64,000 nt of DNA from Actinomycetes bacterium. GTDB taxonomy: Bacteria; Actinomycetota; Coriobacteriia; Anaerosomatales; Anaerosomataceae. The stretch covers positions 29,808-93,807 of the forward strand of contig JALHJB010000008.1 of NCBI GenBank assembly GCA_022839745.1. The letters run 5' to 3'. The notes below the pieces were generated by a model, which did not search any database, was not told the DNA's origin, and saw only the letters and a list, made by a program, of their open reading frames with translations. Both the position numbers and the translations under genes were made by a program. Shown in pieces: positions 50,622-59,606 of this stretch (position 1 is its first letter; every line of letters begins with the position of its first letter).

Positions 50622-50836
50622 CTAGTTCGTCGTGTCGTCAGTGCCCTCGGGGACGACGATGTCGGCGTCGGGAGCTTCCTGCTCGATCGTGATGTCGGTA
50701 TCGCCCTCTTCGGCTGGTGCCAGTACGCCGGTGCTCGCTATCCACCACCCGCCGAACGGGAGGAGCGCGACGACGATGAGCAGGATGATCCATGCGAACG
50801 GGCTGCCACTGCTTGCGGGTGCCTGATCGTGTCCAT
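50622..50836 (-). pseudogene. Small single-helix membrane protein with an apparent 1-base frameshift near the start
   Basis: A frame ending at the stop 50624-50622 reads HDQAPASSGSP, a strong membrane helix (FAWIILLIVVALLPFGGWWI), then an acidic tail (PAEEGDTDITIEQEAPDADI). It has no ATG, GTG or TTG. A good GGAGG with ATG sits at 50836, one base out of frame; inserting one base after the second codon would join them as MD-x-HDQAPASS. It is either a frameshift, a sequencing error or an unusual start. The tail resembles no named family. It precedes the ANTAR-controlled operon in the opposite direction. Confidence 0.5.
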
Positions 50837-50926
50837 CGTGATCCTCCTGTATCGGATGCGGGGAACGCGCGTGCTTCTATGGGGCTTATGCCCGGCCGTT
50901 GCGTTTCGCCTGTGTTTCGGCACGTC

Positions 50927-50955
50927 TTCCCATGAGGGAGCGTGCCTGCTAGAAT
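50927..50955 (+). promoter_or_regulatory. Promoter of the HdrBC/glutamate synthase operon
   Basis: TTCCCA (50927-50932) and TAGAAT (50950-50955) are 17 bases apart. Transcription would start near 50962, at the first base of the ANTAR hairpin leader. Confidence 0.5.
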
Positions 50956-50962
50956 GACCGCA

Positions 50963-51006
50963 CGGCTCAACGGCGAGCCGATCCATAGATGCGAGCAACG
51001 ACGCTC
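50963..51006 (+). ncRNA. Dual-hexaloop ANTAR antiterminator RNA
   Basis: Hairpin 1 is CGGCTC-AACGGC-GAGCCG (50963-50980). Twelve bases later comes hairpin 2, GAGC-AACGAC-GCTC (50993-51006), extendable past one mismatch. Both loops are six bases with A at position 1 and G at position 4, the known ANTAR recognition rule. The last eight bases of hairpin 2 are also the 5' strand of the terminator at 51001-51044, so the two structures exclude each other. PdtaR (49984-50553) is the obvious ligand. Confidence 0.88.
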
Positions 51007-51044
51007 ACACGGACCTCCGGGTCCGGGTGGGCGTTTTGGTTTTT
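51001..51044 (+). terminator. Leader terminator competing with ANTAR hairpin 2
   Basis: The strand at 51001-51015 pairs with 51020-51034 through 15 positions, with a single A-G mismatch and one T-G wobble, around the loop TCCG. TTTT, GG and TTTTT follow (51034-51044). It lies between the leader promoter and the first ATG at 51068, so it must be read through for the operon to be expressed. Confidence 0.88.
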
Positions 51045-51067
51045 CCGGGCAGGAAGGCGGGTCAGCA

Positions 51068-52441
51068 ATGCGTGAGTTCGCGGTCTTCTGGGGATGCACC
51101 ATCCCTGCGCGGTTCCCGTTCATCGAGAAGGCGACGCGGGTCGTATTCGATGAGCTGGGCGCGGTCGTCCATGAGCTTCCGGGGCACACCTGCTGCCCGG
51201 AGGGCACGCTCGTGAAGGCCAACGACGAGACCGTCTTCCTCGCCGCGGCGGCCCGCAACCTCGCGCTTGTCGAGCGCGCGGGGCTCGGCGTGGTGACGCC
51301 GTGCAACGGATGCTACTCGACGTTTCGCGAGGCGGCGAGCCACCTCGCAAGCGATTGGCGGGACCGCGAGCGCATCAACGAGCGTCTGCGGGCCGAGGAG
51401 CTCCACTACTCGGGCGACCTCGCGATCATGCATTTCGCCGAGTGGCTCGCCGACACCGTGGGGGCCGGTTCGCTCTCGGCACATGTGACCCGGCCGCTCA
51501 AGGGGATGCGGATCGCGGTCCATTACGGCTGCCACCTGCTGCGCCCGCAACCCGCGGTGCGGTGGGACGACCCCCTCGAGCCCACGAAGGTCGAGGAGCT
51601 CGTGAGGGCGCTCGGCGCCACCGTGGTGGAGTACACGACCAAGATGCAGTGCTGTGGCGGGGCGCTCGACCGCGTTGGCGAGCGCGAGGGCTCGCTGGCG
51701 TTCTGTCGCAGCAAGCTCCGCGATGTGCAGTCCGAAGGCGCGGACGCGCTCGTGGTGGTCTGCCCCAGCTGTTTCCAGCAGTTCGACCTCAACCAGGCCG
51801 CACTCCAGCGCGGCAACGAGGACATCGACGTTCCCGTGTTCTACCTGTCGGAGCTGATCGCGCTCGCGATGGGTCACGAGCCGGACGAGATCGGCCTGGA
51901 CATGCACCGGGTCCCAGTGGCCCGCTTCCTCGACAGCTGGGAGGTCCGCTCCCGTGATCGCGCGCGGCTTGCCGAGCGGTTCGACGTGTCGCTGCTCGAG
52001 AAGTGCAACGCGTGCCGCGCATGCACCGACGACTGCCCGGTCTGCAAGGCCGACCCTGCTTTCCAGCCACTGGAGATCATCGAGGCGCTTCTCGACGGCG
52101 GGATCGACGACGTGCTTGCCGAGGGGCAGCTCTGGAAGTGCCTTGAGTGCTACACGTGCCAGGAGATGTGCCATAGCCGCATCGGCATGGCCGGCGTGTT
52201 CCGCGAGCTCAAGGAGCTGGCGATGACGCGCGGACATGGCCCGGAGCCGGTGGGGGCGGCGTATGCCGAGTTCCTGAAGACCGGCGCCCTCGGTAAGCCA
52301 CGTCAGAGCGCGCGCGCCAAGCTCGGCCTGGGACCGCTGCCCGCAGGCGGCGGCGACGTGGTCGCGCGGCTGTTCGGCATCCAGGCAGCAGACACGAAGG
52401 CCGCGCCCGGTACGGGCGCGGCGGGCGCAGGGAAGGAGTGA
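51068..52441 (+). CDS. HdrB-HdrC-like Fe-S fusion protein (heterodisulfide reductase type)
   Basis: 457 residues. The N-terminal half has two CCG domains like HdrB (FWGCTIPARFPF, HTCCPEG, TPCNGCYST; then YGCHLLRP, QCCGGALD, CPSCFQQFD), which bind non-cubane 4Fe-4S clusters. The C-terminal half is HdrC-like, with cysteine sets CNACRACTDDCPVC (about residues 317-330) and CLECYTCQEMC. An A/G-rich tail follows. It overlaps the next gene region and leads the three glutamate synthase genes. With no GltD-type subunit here, it is a plausible electron donor to glutamate synthase. That role is inference; HdrBC-like proteins also serve other redox enzymes. Confidence 0.82.
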   Translation: MREFAVFWGCTIPARFPFIEKATRVVFDELGAVVHELPGHTCCPEGTLVKANDETVFLAAAARNLALVERAGLGVVTPCNGCYSTFREAASHLASDWRDRERINERLRAEELHYSGDLAIMHFAEWLADTVGAGSLSAHVTRPLKGMRIAVHYGCHLLRPQPAVRWDDPLEPTKVEELVRALGATVVEYTTKMQCCGGALDRVGEREGSLAFCRSKLRDVQSEGADALVVVCPSCFQQFDLNQAALQRGNEDIDVPVFYLSELIALAMGHEPDEIGLDMHRVPVARFLDSWEVRSRDRARLAERFDVSLLEKCNACRACTDDCPVCKADPAFQPLEIIEALLDGGIDDVLAEGQLWKCLECYTCQEMCHSRIGMAGVFRELKELAMTRGHGPEPVGAAYAEFLKTGALGKPRQSARAKLGLGPLPAGGGDVVARLFGIQAADTKAAPGTGAAGAGKE

Positions 52442-52446
52442 CGGTC

Positions 52447-53676
52447 ATGGCATACGACCTGAGCAGGTACGACGGGTTCTCGCCCGACAACTATCGAGAG
52501 GAGTCGCCCTTCAAGATCCACGGCGGCTGCGGCCTCATGGGCATCTGCGACGAGAGCGGCGCGCTCATGAGCGGCGAGGAGCCGATCCGTGCGATGGCGG
52601 TGCAGCGCGACCGTGGAAACGGACTCGGGGGCGGGTTCGCCGGGTACGGCATCTACCCCGAGTTCCCCGATCACTACTGCTTCCACATGATGTACCACGA
52701 CCTGCGAGCACGGGACGAGGCCGAGGAGATCCTTCGCACGCGCTTCACGGTCGATCACGCCGAGCCGATGCCCACGCGCCCCGTCCGGGGAATCCACGAC
52801 GCGCCCATCCTGTGGCGCTACTTCATGACACCGCGGGCCGAGGTGCTCGAGGAGCTCGATCACAGCGCCGAGGACTTCGTGGTCAGCACCGTGATGGAGA
52901 TCAACGCGCGCGTAGACGGCGCCTTCGTGGCCTCAAGCGGCAAGAACATGGGTGCGTTCAAGGGCGTGGGGTATCCCGAGGAGATCGGGCACTACTTCCG
53001 GCTCGAAGACTACGCCGGCCACACGTGGGTAGGGCACAACCGGTTCCCCACCAACACCCCCGGCTGGTGGGGCGGCGCGCATCCCTTCACGCTGCTCGAT
53101 TGGTCGATCGTCCACAACGGCGAGATCTCGAGCTACGGCATCAACGCGCGGTATCTCGAGCAGTTCGGCTACGCGTGCTCGCTCGGAACCGACACCGAGG
53201 TCGCGGCGTACCTGTTCGATCTGCTGCTGCGCCGCCACCGCTTGCCGGTGGAGCTCGCCTGCACCGTGCTGGCGCCGCCGCTGTGGTCGGAGATCGAGCG
53301 GATGCCGGCGGAGCGCGCGGAGCTCATGCGATCGCTCCGGGCGGTGTACGGCCCGGCGATGCTGAACGGACCGTTCGCGATCGTCCTTGGCTTCAACGGC
53401 GGCATGGTCGCACTGAACGACCGCATCAAGTTGCGCCCCCTGGTGGCCGCACGCAGTGGGAGCAGGCTCATGGTGGCTTCCGAGGAAAGTGCGATCCGCA
53501 CCGTGATGCCCGACCCGGACACGCTCTGGACCCCACGCGCCGGTGAGCCGGTGATCGCACGCGTGAAAGGGATGGAGCTGCCGTTCCACAGCACCCTTCA
53601 CGCCACCCCCGCCGAGGTCTCCTGTGCGGTGACCGCGGCCGACGCCTGTCATGAACTCGAGGAAGTGGCGGTCTAG
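52447..53676 (+). CDS. Glutamate synthase, glutamine amidotransferase subunit (archaeal GltB1 type)
   Basis: 409 residues of class II (Ntn) glutaminase. GGCGLMGI gives the presumed nucleophile C28; later marks are VGHNRFPTNTPGWW, HPFTLLDWSIVHNGEISSYG, GTDTEVAAYLFDLLL and NGPFAIVLGF. Ntn enzymes need the cysteine at the mature N-terminus, so the first 27 residues must be cleaved or the enzyme works differently. ATG 52447 has AAGGAG nine bases upstream; GTG 52438 overlaps the previous stop and is less likely. It is one base before the FMN subunit gene. Confidence 0.88.
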   Translation: MAYDLSRYDGFSPDNYREESPFKIHGGCGLMGICDESGALMSGEEPIRAMAVQRDRGNGLGGGFAGYGIYPEFPDHYCFHMMYHDLRARDEAEEILRTRFTVDHAEPMPTRPVRGIHDAPILWRYFMTPRAEVLEELDHSAEDFVVSTVMEINARVDGAFVASSGKNMGAFKGVGYPEEIGHYFRLEDYAGHTWVGHNRFPTNTPGWWGGAHPFTLLDWSIVHNGEISSYGINARYLEQFGYACSLGTDTEVAAYLFDLLLRRHRLPVELACTVLAPPLWSEIERMPAERAELMRSLRAVYGPAMLNGPFAIVLGFNGGMVALNDRIKLRPLVAARSGSRLMVASEESAIRTVMPDPDTLWTPRAGEPVIARVKGMELPFHSTLHATPAEVSCAVTAADACHELEEVAV

Positions 53677-53677
53677 C

Positions 53678-55189
<1,512 letters not shown>

Positions 55190-55204
55190 AGAGGGGGTAC
55201 AGCG

Positions 55205-56038
55205 ATGATGACAGCGGCAACGAGCGCGCCGCCTCTGGGTGTGATCGAGGGGTACCGGCAGGTGACGCCGGTGGTGGAGCGGGACGGCGCGACGGCCGAG
55301 GTCGACGCGACGGGCGTGTACTTCCAGCAGTTGAACGAGACCGTCCGGCGTCTGGTTGCAGAAGGCGCCACCACGGTGCGCATCGCGGGAGTGAACGGAC
55401 AGCGCTATCTCGGCGCTGGTCTCGCGGCGCCCGGCGTGAGGATCGAGGTGCATGGCACCGCCGGCAACGACACCGCGATGTTCATGGACGGTGCGGAGAT
55501 CGAGATCTTCGGCAACGCACAGGACGGCGTGGGCAACACCATGAGCGGCGGCCGCGTCATCGTCCACGGTGATGCGGGCGACGTTCTCGGCTACGGCATG
55601 CGCGGCGGCAGGGTGTTCGTGCGCGGCGACGTGGGATACCGCGTGGGCATCCACATGAAGGCGTACGAGAAGCACGTGCCGGTGCTCGTCTGCGGCGGCA
55701 AGGCGCGCGACTTCTTCGGCGAGTACATGGCCGGCGGGATGCTCGTCCTGCTCGGCATGACCGGTCGCGATGCGGCGCAACCGATCGCGGGGTCGTTCCT
55801 GGGGGCGGGGATGCACGGCGGTGCGATCTTCGTGCGCGGCACGGTTGAGCCCTGGCAGTGCGGTGCCGAGGTCGGCATCTCCGAGGCTGGCGAGGAGCAC
55901 CGTGCGGCGCTGCGGCCTGTGATCGAGGAGTACGCGGCCGCGATGGATATGGATACGGCCGAGATCCTCGCGGCGCCCTTCACCCGCATCGCGCCGATGA
56001 GCCACCGTCCGTACGCCAAGCTCTACGCCCCGATGTAG
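55205..56038 (+). CDS. Glutamate synthase GXGXG-domain subunit (archaeal GltB3 type)
   Basis: 277 residues of right-handed beta-helix repeats: GAGLAAPGVRIEVHGTAGND, EIEIFGNAQDGVGNTMSGG, VIVHGDAGDVLGYGMRGG and VFVRGDVGYRVGIHMK. This domain joins the glutaminase and FMN domains and helps to form the ammonia tunnel in large glutamate synthases. It is 15 bases after the FMN subunit, with AGAGGGGG upstream. No NADPH-binding GltD gene follows, so the enzyme probably uses ferredoxin or the HdrBC-like protein. Confidence 0.9.
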   Translation: MMTAATSAPPLGVIEGYRQVTPVVERDGATAEVDATGVYFQQLNETVRRLVAEGATTVRIAGVNGQRYLGAGLAAPGVRIEVHGTAGNDTAMFMDGAEIEIFGNAQDGVGNTMSGGRVIVHGDAGDVLGYGMRGGRVFVRGDVGYRVGIHMKAYEKHVPVLVCGGKARDFFGEYMAGGMLVLLGMTGRDAAQPIAGSFLGAGMHGGAIFVRGTVEPWQCGAEVGISEAGEEHRAALRPVIEEYAAAMDMDTAEILAAPFTRIAPMSHRPYAKLYAPM

Positions 56039-56593
56039 CTACTCAGAAAGGCCGTACCGCTCGTGGAACTCGGACTCCAGCACGTCGAAGCACAGATGGT
56101 CGCGGAATCGGCCGCGCATGAACACGCACTCGCGGTCGCGGCCCGTCTGCGTGAAGCCGATCGAGGAGTAGAGGTGCACCGCGCGCTCGTTCTCGGCGTT
56201 GGCCTTGATCGCGATGCGGTGCAGGCCGAGGCGATCGAACCCGAAGCGCAGCAGCGTCACGATGGCGTCGCGGCCGAACCCGCGGTTCTGCTCGTCGGCG
56301 GAGCCGATGAAGATGCCCACCTCACCCGTGCGGTGCACGAGGTTCGTGGAGTCCAGGCCGACGATGCCGATGAAGCGGCCGTCATCGGCAGCGTGCACCT
56401 CGAAACGATATGCGGTGCCAGCGTTCCATTCGCGCTCGGTGAGCTCGTAGAAACCCGCCTCCTGGGCGCGGGAGATCGGCAGCTGCCCGGAGAGCATCCA
56501 CTCATTGACGGCGGGGTCGTTCAGCCACGCGCGCGCCTGCTCAGCGTTGGCCTCATCGAATCGTGTGAGGTAGACGCTCGTTCCCTGGATCAT
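56039..56593 (-). CDS. GNAT-family acetyltransferase (RimJ/RimL-like)
   Basis: 184 residues. YLTRFDEANAEQARAWLNDP opens the fold; the acetyl-CoA site is FIGSADEQNRGFGRDAIVTL (about residues 96-115), and LGLHRIAIKANAENERAVHL-YSSIGFTQTG is the typical RimJ-like core. ATG 56593 has GGGAGGGAG upstream. It ends directly against the glutamate synthase gene and is divergent from glnA. The substrate is unknown. Confidence 0.85.
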   Translation of the reverse strand: MIQGTSVYLTRFDEANAEQARAWLNDPAVNEWMLSGQLPISRAQEAGFYELTEREWNAGTAYRFEVHAADDGRFIGIVGLDSTNLVHRTGEVGIFIGSADEQNRGFGRDAIVTLLRFGFDRLGLHRIAIKANAENERAVHLYSSIGFTQTGRDRECVFMRGRFRDHLCFDVLESEFHERYGLSE

Positions 56594-56674
56594 GGTCGCT
56601 CCCTCCCCGGAGGTTTCCCGACACTGTCGCACAACCATGGAGGCGGCGTGAAGAGCCGTATCGCGTCGTTCTCG

Positions 56675-56696
56675 CGGCCGAAACACGGCCGAAACA
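56675..56696 (+). promoter_or_regulatory. glnA: Tandem 11-bp repeat before glnA, GlnR-like box
   Basis: CGGCCGAAACA occurs twice in direct tandem (56675-56685 and 56686-56696), which puts GAAAC on the same helix face one turn apart. GAAAC with 6-base gaps is the b half of the actinobacterial GlnR box (GTNAC-N6-GAAAC). A GlnR-like regulator is encoded 130 bases after glnA. Binding is inferred. Confidence 0.5.
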
Positions 56697-56745
56697 TGTC
56701 GTCCGTACGCTTCATGTGAACTCCACCGATGGAAAGGATCCGGCC

Positions 56746-58092
56746 ATGACCGCAGCGATGGACAAGGACTACGTACTGAAGACCGTGGAGGAGCGGGGCA
56801 CGCGCTTCATCCGCTTCTGGTTCACCGACGTGCTGGGCTTCCTCAAGAGCTTCGCCGTCACCGACAGCGAACTCGAGGGCGCGTTCGAGGAGGGCATGGG
56901 CTTTGACGGCTCCTCGATCGACGGCTTCACGCGCATCGAGGAGTCCGACATGGTCGCGTTCCCCGATCCTGGGACCTTCACGATGCTGCCCTGGCGCACC
57001 AACGGCGGTGACAGCGGTGGCACCGGCCGCATGTTCTGCGACGTCATGAACCCGGACGGCACACCGTTCGAGGGCGATCCGCGCCACGCGCTCAAGCGGA
57101 TGCTCGCGAAGGCGGCCGACATGGGCTACACGATGTACGTGGGCCCCGAGCTCGAGTTCTTCTACTTCTCGGACAGCACAGGCACCGAGACGCTCGATCG
57201 CGGCGGCTACTTCGACCTCACGCCGCTCGATGTGGCGAGCGACCTGCGCCGCGAGACCGTGCTCACGCTCGAGAAGCTCGGCATCCCGGTGGAGTACTCG
57301 CATCATGAGGTGGCACCCTCGCAGCACGAGATCGACCTGCGGTACGCCGACGCGCTCACGATGGCGGACAACGTGATGACCTACCGCCTCACGGTGAAGG
57401 AGATCGCGCACAAGAACGGCGTGTACGCGACGTTCATGCCCAAGCCGATCCAGGGCGAGAACGGGTCGGGCATGCACGTGCACCAGAGCCTGTTCAACGC
57501 CGAAGGCAACGCGTTCTTCGACGCGAACGACCCTGAGGGTTACAACCTGTCGCCGGTCGGCAAGGCCTACATCGCCGGCCTGCTGAAGTACGCGCCCGAG
57601 TTCTGCGCGGTCACGAACCAGTTCGTGAACTCCTATAAGCGCCTGGTTCCTGGCTACGAGGCCCCCGTGTACATCACCTGGGCCCGCCGCAACCGTTCGG
57701 CCATGGTGCGTGTGCCGATGTACAAGCCGGGCAAGGAAGTGGCGACCCGCGTGGAACTGCGCTCGCCGGATCCCTCAGCCAACCCGTACCTGGCGTTCTC
57801 GGTCATGCTCGGCGCCGGTCTCAAGGGCATCGAAGAAGGCCTGACTCTCATGCCCGAGGCCACCAACAACATCTTCCACATGACCGAGGAAGAGCTCGAG
57901 GCCGCCGGCATCCAGACGCTGCCGAAGGACCTCGGCGAGGCGATCGCGCTGTTCGAGGGCTCCGAGCTCATGAAGGACGTGCTTGGCGAGCACATCCACA
58001 GCTTCTTCGTGGCCAACAAGAAGGCCGAGTGGAGCGAGTACGTGGCCACTGTGACCGCGTGGGAGCAGGACAAGTACCTCTCGATCCTCTAG
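56746..58092 (+). CDS. glnA: Glutamine synthetase type I (GSI-alpha)
   Basis: 448 residues, ATP-dependent amidation of glutamate. Seen: GMGFDGSSIDGFTRIEESDM (residues about 43-62), YVGPELEFFYF, EVAPSQHEIDLRYADAL, KPIQGENGSGMHVHQSL, NSYKRLVPGYEAPVYITWA-RNRSAMVRVP and VELRSPDPSANPYL. The length and absence of the 25-residue insertion and adenylylation-site region mark the alpha type, controlled by feedback rather than by GlnE. ATG 56746 follows GGAAAGGA; an upstream in-frame GTG is unlikely. It supplies glutamine to the glutamate synthase encoded just upstream. Confidence 0.96.
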   Translation: MTAAMDKDYVLKTVEERGTRFIRFWFTDVLGFLKSFAVTDSELEGAFEEGMGFDGSSIDGFTRIEESDMVAFPDPGTFTMLPWRTNGGDSGGTGRMFCDVMNPDGTPFEGDPRHALKRMLAKAADMGYTMYVGPELEFFYFSDSTGTETLDRGGYFDLTPLDVASDLRRETVLTLEKLGIPVEYSHHEVAPSQHEIDLRYADALTMADNVMTYRLTVKEIAHKNGVYATFMPKPIQGENGSGMHVHQSLFNAEGNAFFDANDPEGYNLSPVGKAYIAGLLKYAPEFCAVTNQFVNSYKRLVPGYEAPVYITWARRNRSAMVRVPMYKPGKEVATRVELRSPDPSANPYLAFSVMLGAGLKGIEEGLTLMPEATNNIFHMTEEELEAAGIQTLPKDLGEAIALFEGSELMKDVLGEHIHSFFVANKKAEWSEYVATVTAWEQDKYLSIL

Positions 58093-58221
58093 CGGATCAT
58101 GCGTGAACGCCGGATGCCGGTCCGGCGGGTGGTTCGACGGCAATGGCGCCGGGCGGGACTTCGGTCCTGTTCGGCGCTGTCCTTTGTTCGGCGCAGCGGT
58201 AGAGCCGGTGGAGGTGCACGG

Positions 58222-58893
58222 ATGCACGTGAAGCGGGTGCTCATAGCCTCAGACGATGTGCACGCCCGTGCCTGGGTGGAGACGGGCATCGGTGCGCTCG
58301 ACGTGGCGATCCTCTACTGCCCGGTTTCCGAGCTGGAGCTCAGGATGTCCGGCGATCCCGGTGACCTGGTGGTGGCCGACGCCGGACGCGCCCCCGACGC
58401 CACGATCACGCTTGCCGAGGCCGCCGCATCGCGCGGGAGCGATCTCAAGCTCCTGCTGGTGCTTGAGCCCGAGGCGCTCGGGAACCTGCGGATGCCGGTG
58501 CGTCTGTCGGCCGACTTCGTGACGCGCGGGTCGTCGCCGCAGGAGGTGACGGCGCGCGTGCGAGCGCTGCTGTGGCCGGGTGAGGACGCGGCGGCGCAGG
58601 ACGTTGTGCGGGTGGAGGGGCTCACGCTCAACCTGGCCACGTACCAGGCGTATGCCGGCGAGACACCCATCGAGTTCACGTACCTCGAGTACGCGTTGTT
58701 CGCGTTCCTGCTCACACATCCCAATCGGGTGTACAGCAGGGAGCTGTTGCTGCAGCGGGTCTGGGGGACCGATTACTTCGGCGGGGCGCGCACCGTGGAC
58801 GTGCACGTGCGGCGCGTGCGCTCCAAGCTGGGACCGGAGCTCGCGCGGCACCTGGAGACGATACGCAACGTGGGGTACCTCTGGCGGAGCTGA
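58222..58893 (+). CDS. Atypical OmpR-family response regulator, GlnR-like
   Basis: 223 residues. The receiver-like N-terminal half keeps D11/D12 and D53 (VVADAG) but has R102 (DFVTRGSS) where a receiver has lysine and lacks the usual glycine-rich turns, so it is probably not phosphorylated in the classical way. The C-terminal winged helix (about 125-223) is clear: FTYLEYALFAFLLTHPNRVY-SRELLLQRVWG and GGARTVDVHVRRVRSKLG. Orphan, degenerate receivers joined to such domains are typical of GlnR. The position beside glnA supports a nitrogen role. GGAGG precedes ATG 58222. The 129-base gap from glnA shows no terminator. Confidence 0.8.
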   Translation: MHVKRVLIASDDVHARAWVETGIGALDVAILYCPVSELELRMSGDPGDLVVADAGRAPDATITLAEAAASRGSDLKLLLVLEPEALGNLRMPVRLSADFVTRGSSPQEVTARVRALLWPGEDAAAQDVVRVEGLTLNLATYQAYAGETPIEFTYLEYALFAFLLTHPNRVYSRELLLQRVWGTDYFGGARTVDVHVRRVRSKLGPELARHLETIRNVGYLWRS

Positions 58894-58936
58894 GGGCCAG
58901 GTGTGGCGCTCCGTCAGCCGCTTCCGGTCGATGCGC

Positions 58937-59527
58937 CTACTCAGCCCGCTTCGACACCCGCCCCAGGAAGCGGTAGCTTGCCTTTGCGAGTGGTGCGCAC
59001 TCTCCCTCGATCCCGTGCGCTGCCATGAAGGCGCACAGCTCCTCGGGCGTCATGAACGTTGCCGGCTCTCCCACAAGGCGCTCGCCGAGGGCGATGAGCC
59101 GCATCGCGAAGGGCCTGCGGTCGAGCTCGAGCACGAGCACCTGGCCGCCGTCGCGCACAACGCGCGCGAACTCGGCCACCGCCGCACCCTGATCGCGGAA
59201 GTGGTGGAAGGCGTCGGTCACCACGATCGCGTCGAACCCGTTATCGGGCAGTGGCATCGCCTCGGCGGTGCCCCGGACTGCCGCCACACGTTCGCTCACC
59301 GGCACGTGCGCCACCAGGTCGGCGGTCGGGTCGAGCACGGTCACGCGCGCTTCGAGCTCCACCGCGAGGAGCCTCGCCAGGTGTCCGGCGCCGCCTCCAA
59401 CATCGAGCACCAGGCCGCCCTCCGCCACCGCCGGGCGCAGCCAGCCGGCGATGGTCGCGGCGTCATCGGCGGTGAACCGGTCGCCGTAGCGCCTCACCCA
59501 GGGGGCGGCCCAGTCGAAGAAGCCCAC
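58937..59527 (-). CDS. Class I SAM-dependent methyltransferase
   Basis: 196 residues. SAM-binding motif I is LVLDVGGGAGHLARLL (about residues 39-54). Motif II region TVLDPTADLV, TAEAMPLPDNGFDAIVVTDA and ELDRRPFAMRL follow the Ubie/methyltransferase-11 pattern. GTG 59527 has GGAGGG six bases upstream. It is divergent from polA. No substrate can be named; proximity to menA is not close enough to suggest MenG. Confidence 0.82.
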   Translation of the reverse strand: MGFFDWAAPWVRRYGDRFTADDAATIAGWLRPAVAEGGLVLDVGGGAGHLARLLAVELEARVTVLDPTADLVAHVPVSERVAAVRGTAEAMPLPDNGFDAIVVTDAFHHFRDQGAAVAEFARVVRDGGQVLVLELDRRPFAMRLIALGERLVGEPATFMTPEELCAFMAAHGIEGECAPLAKASYRFLGRVSKRAE

Positions 59528-59606
59528 GTCACCCTCCTCGGGTAGAATCGTTGCACGCGCCGCGCCACGCCGCGCGCTTGCCGAGTTCGTACCCGAAAGG
59601 CGTCTG

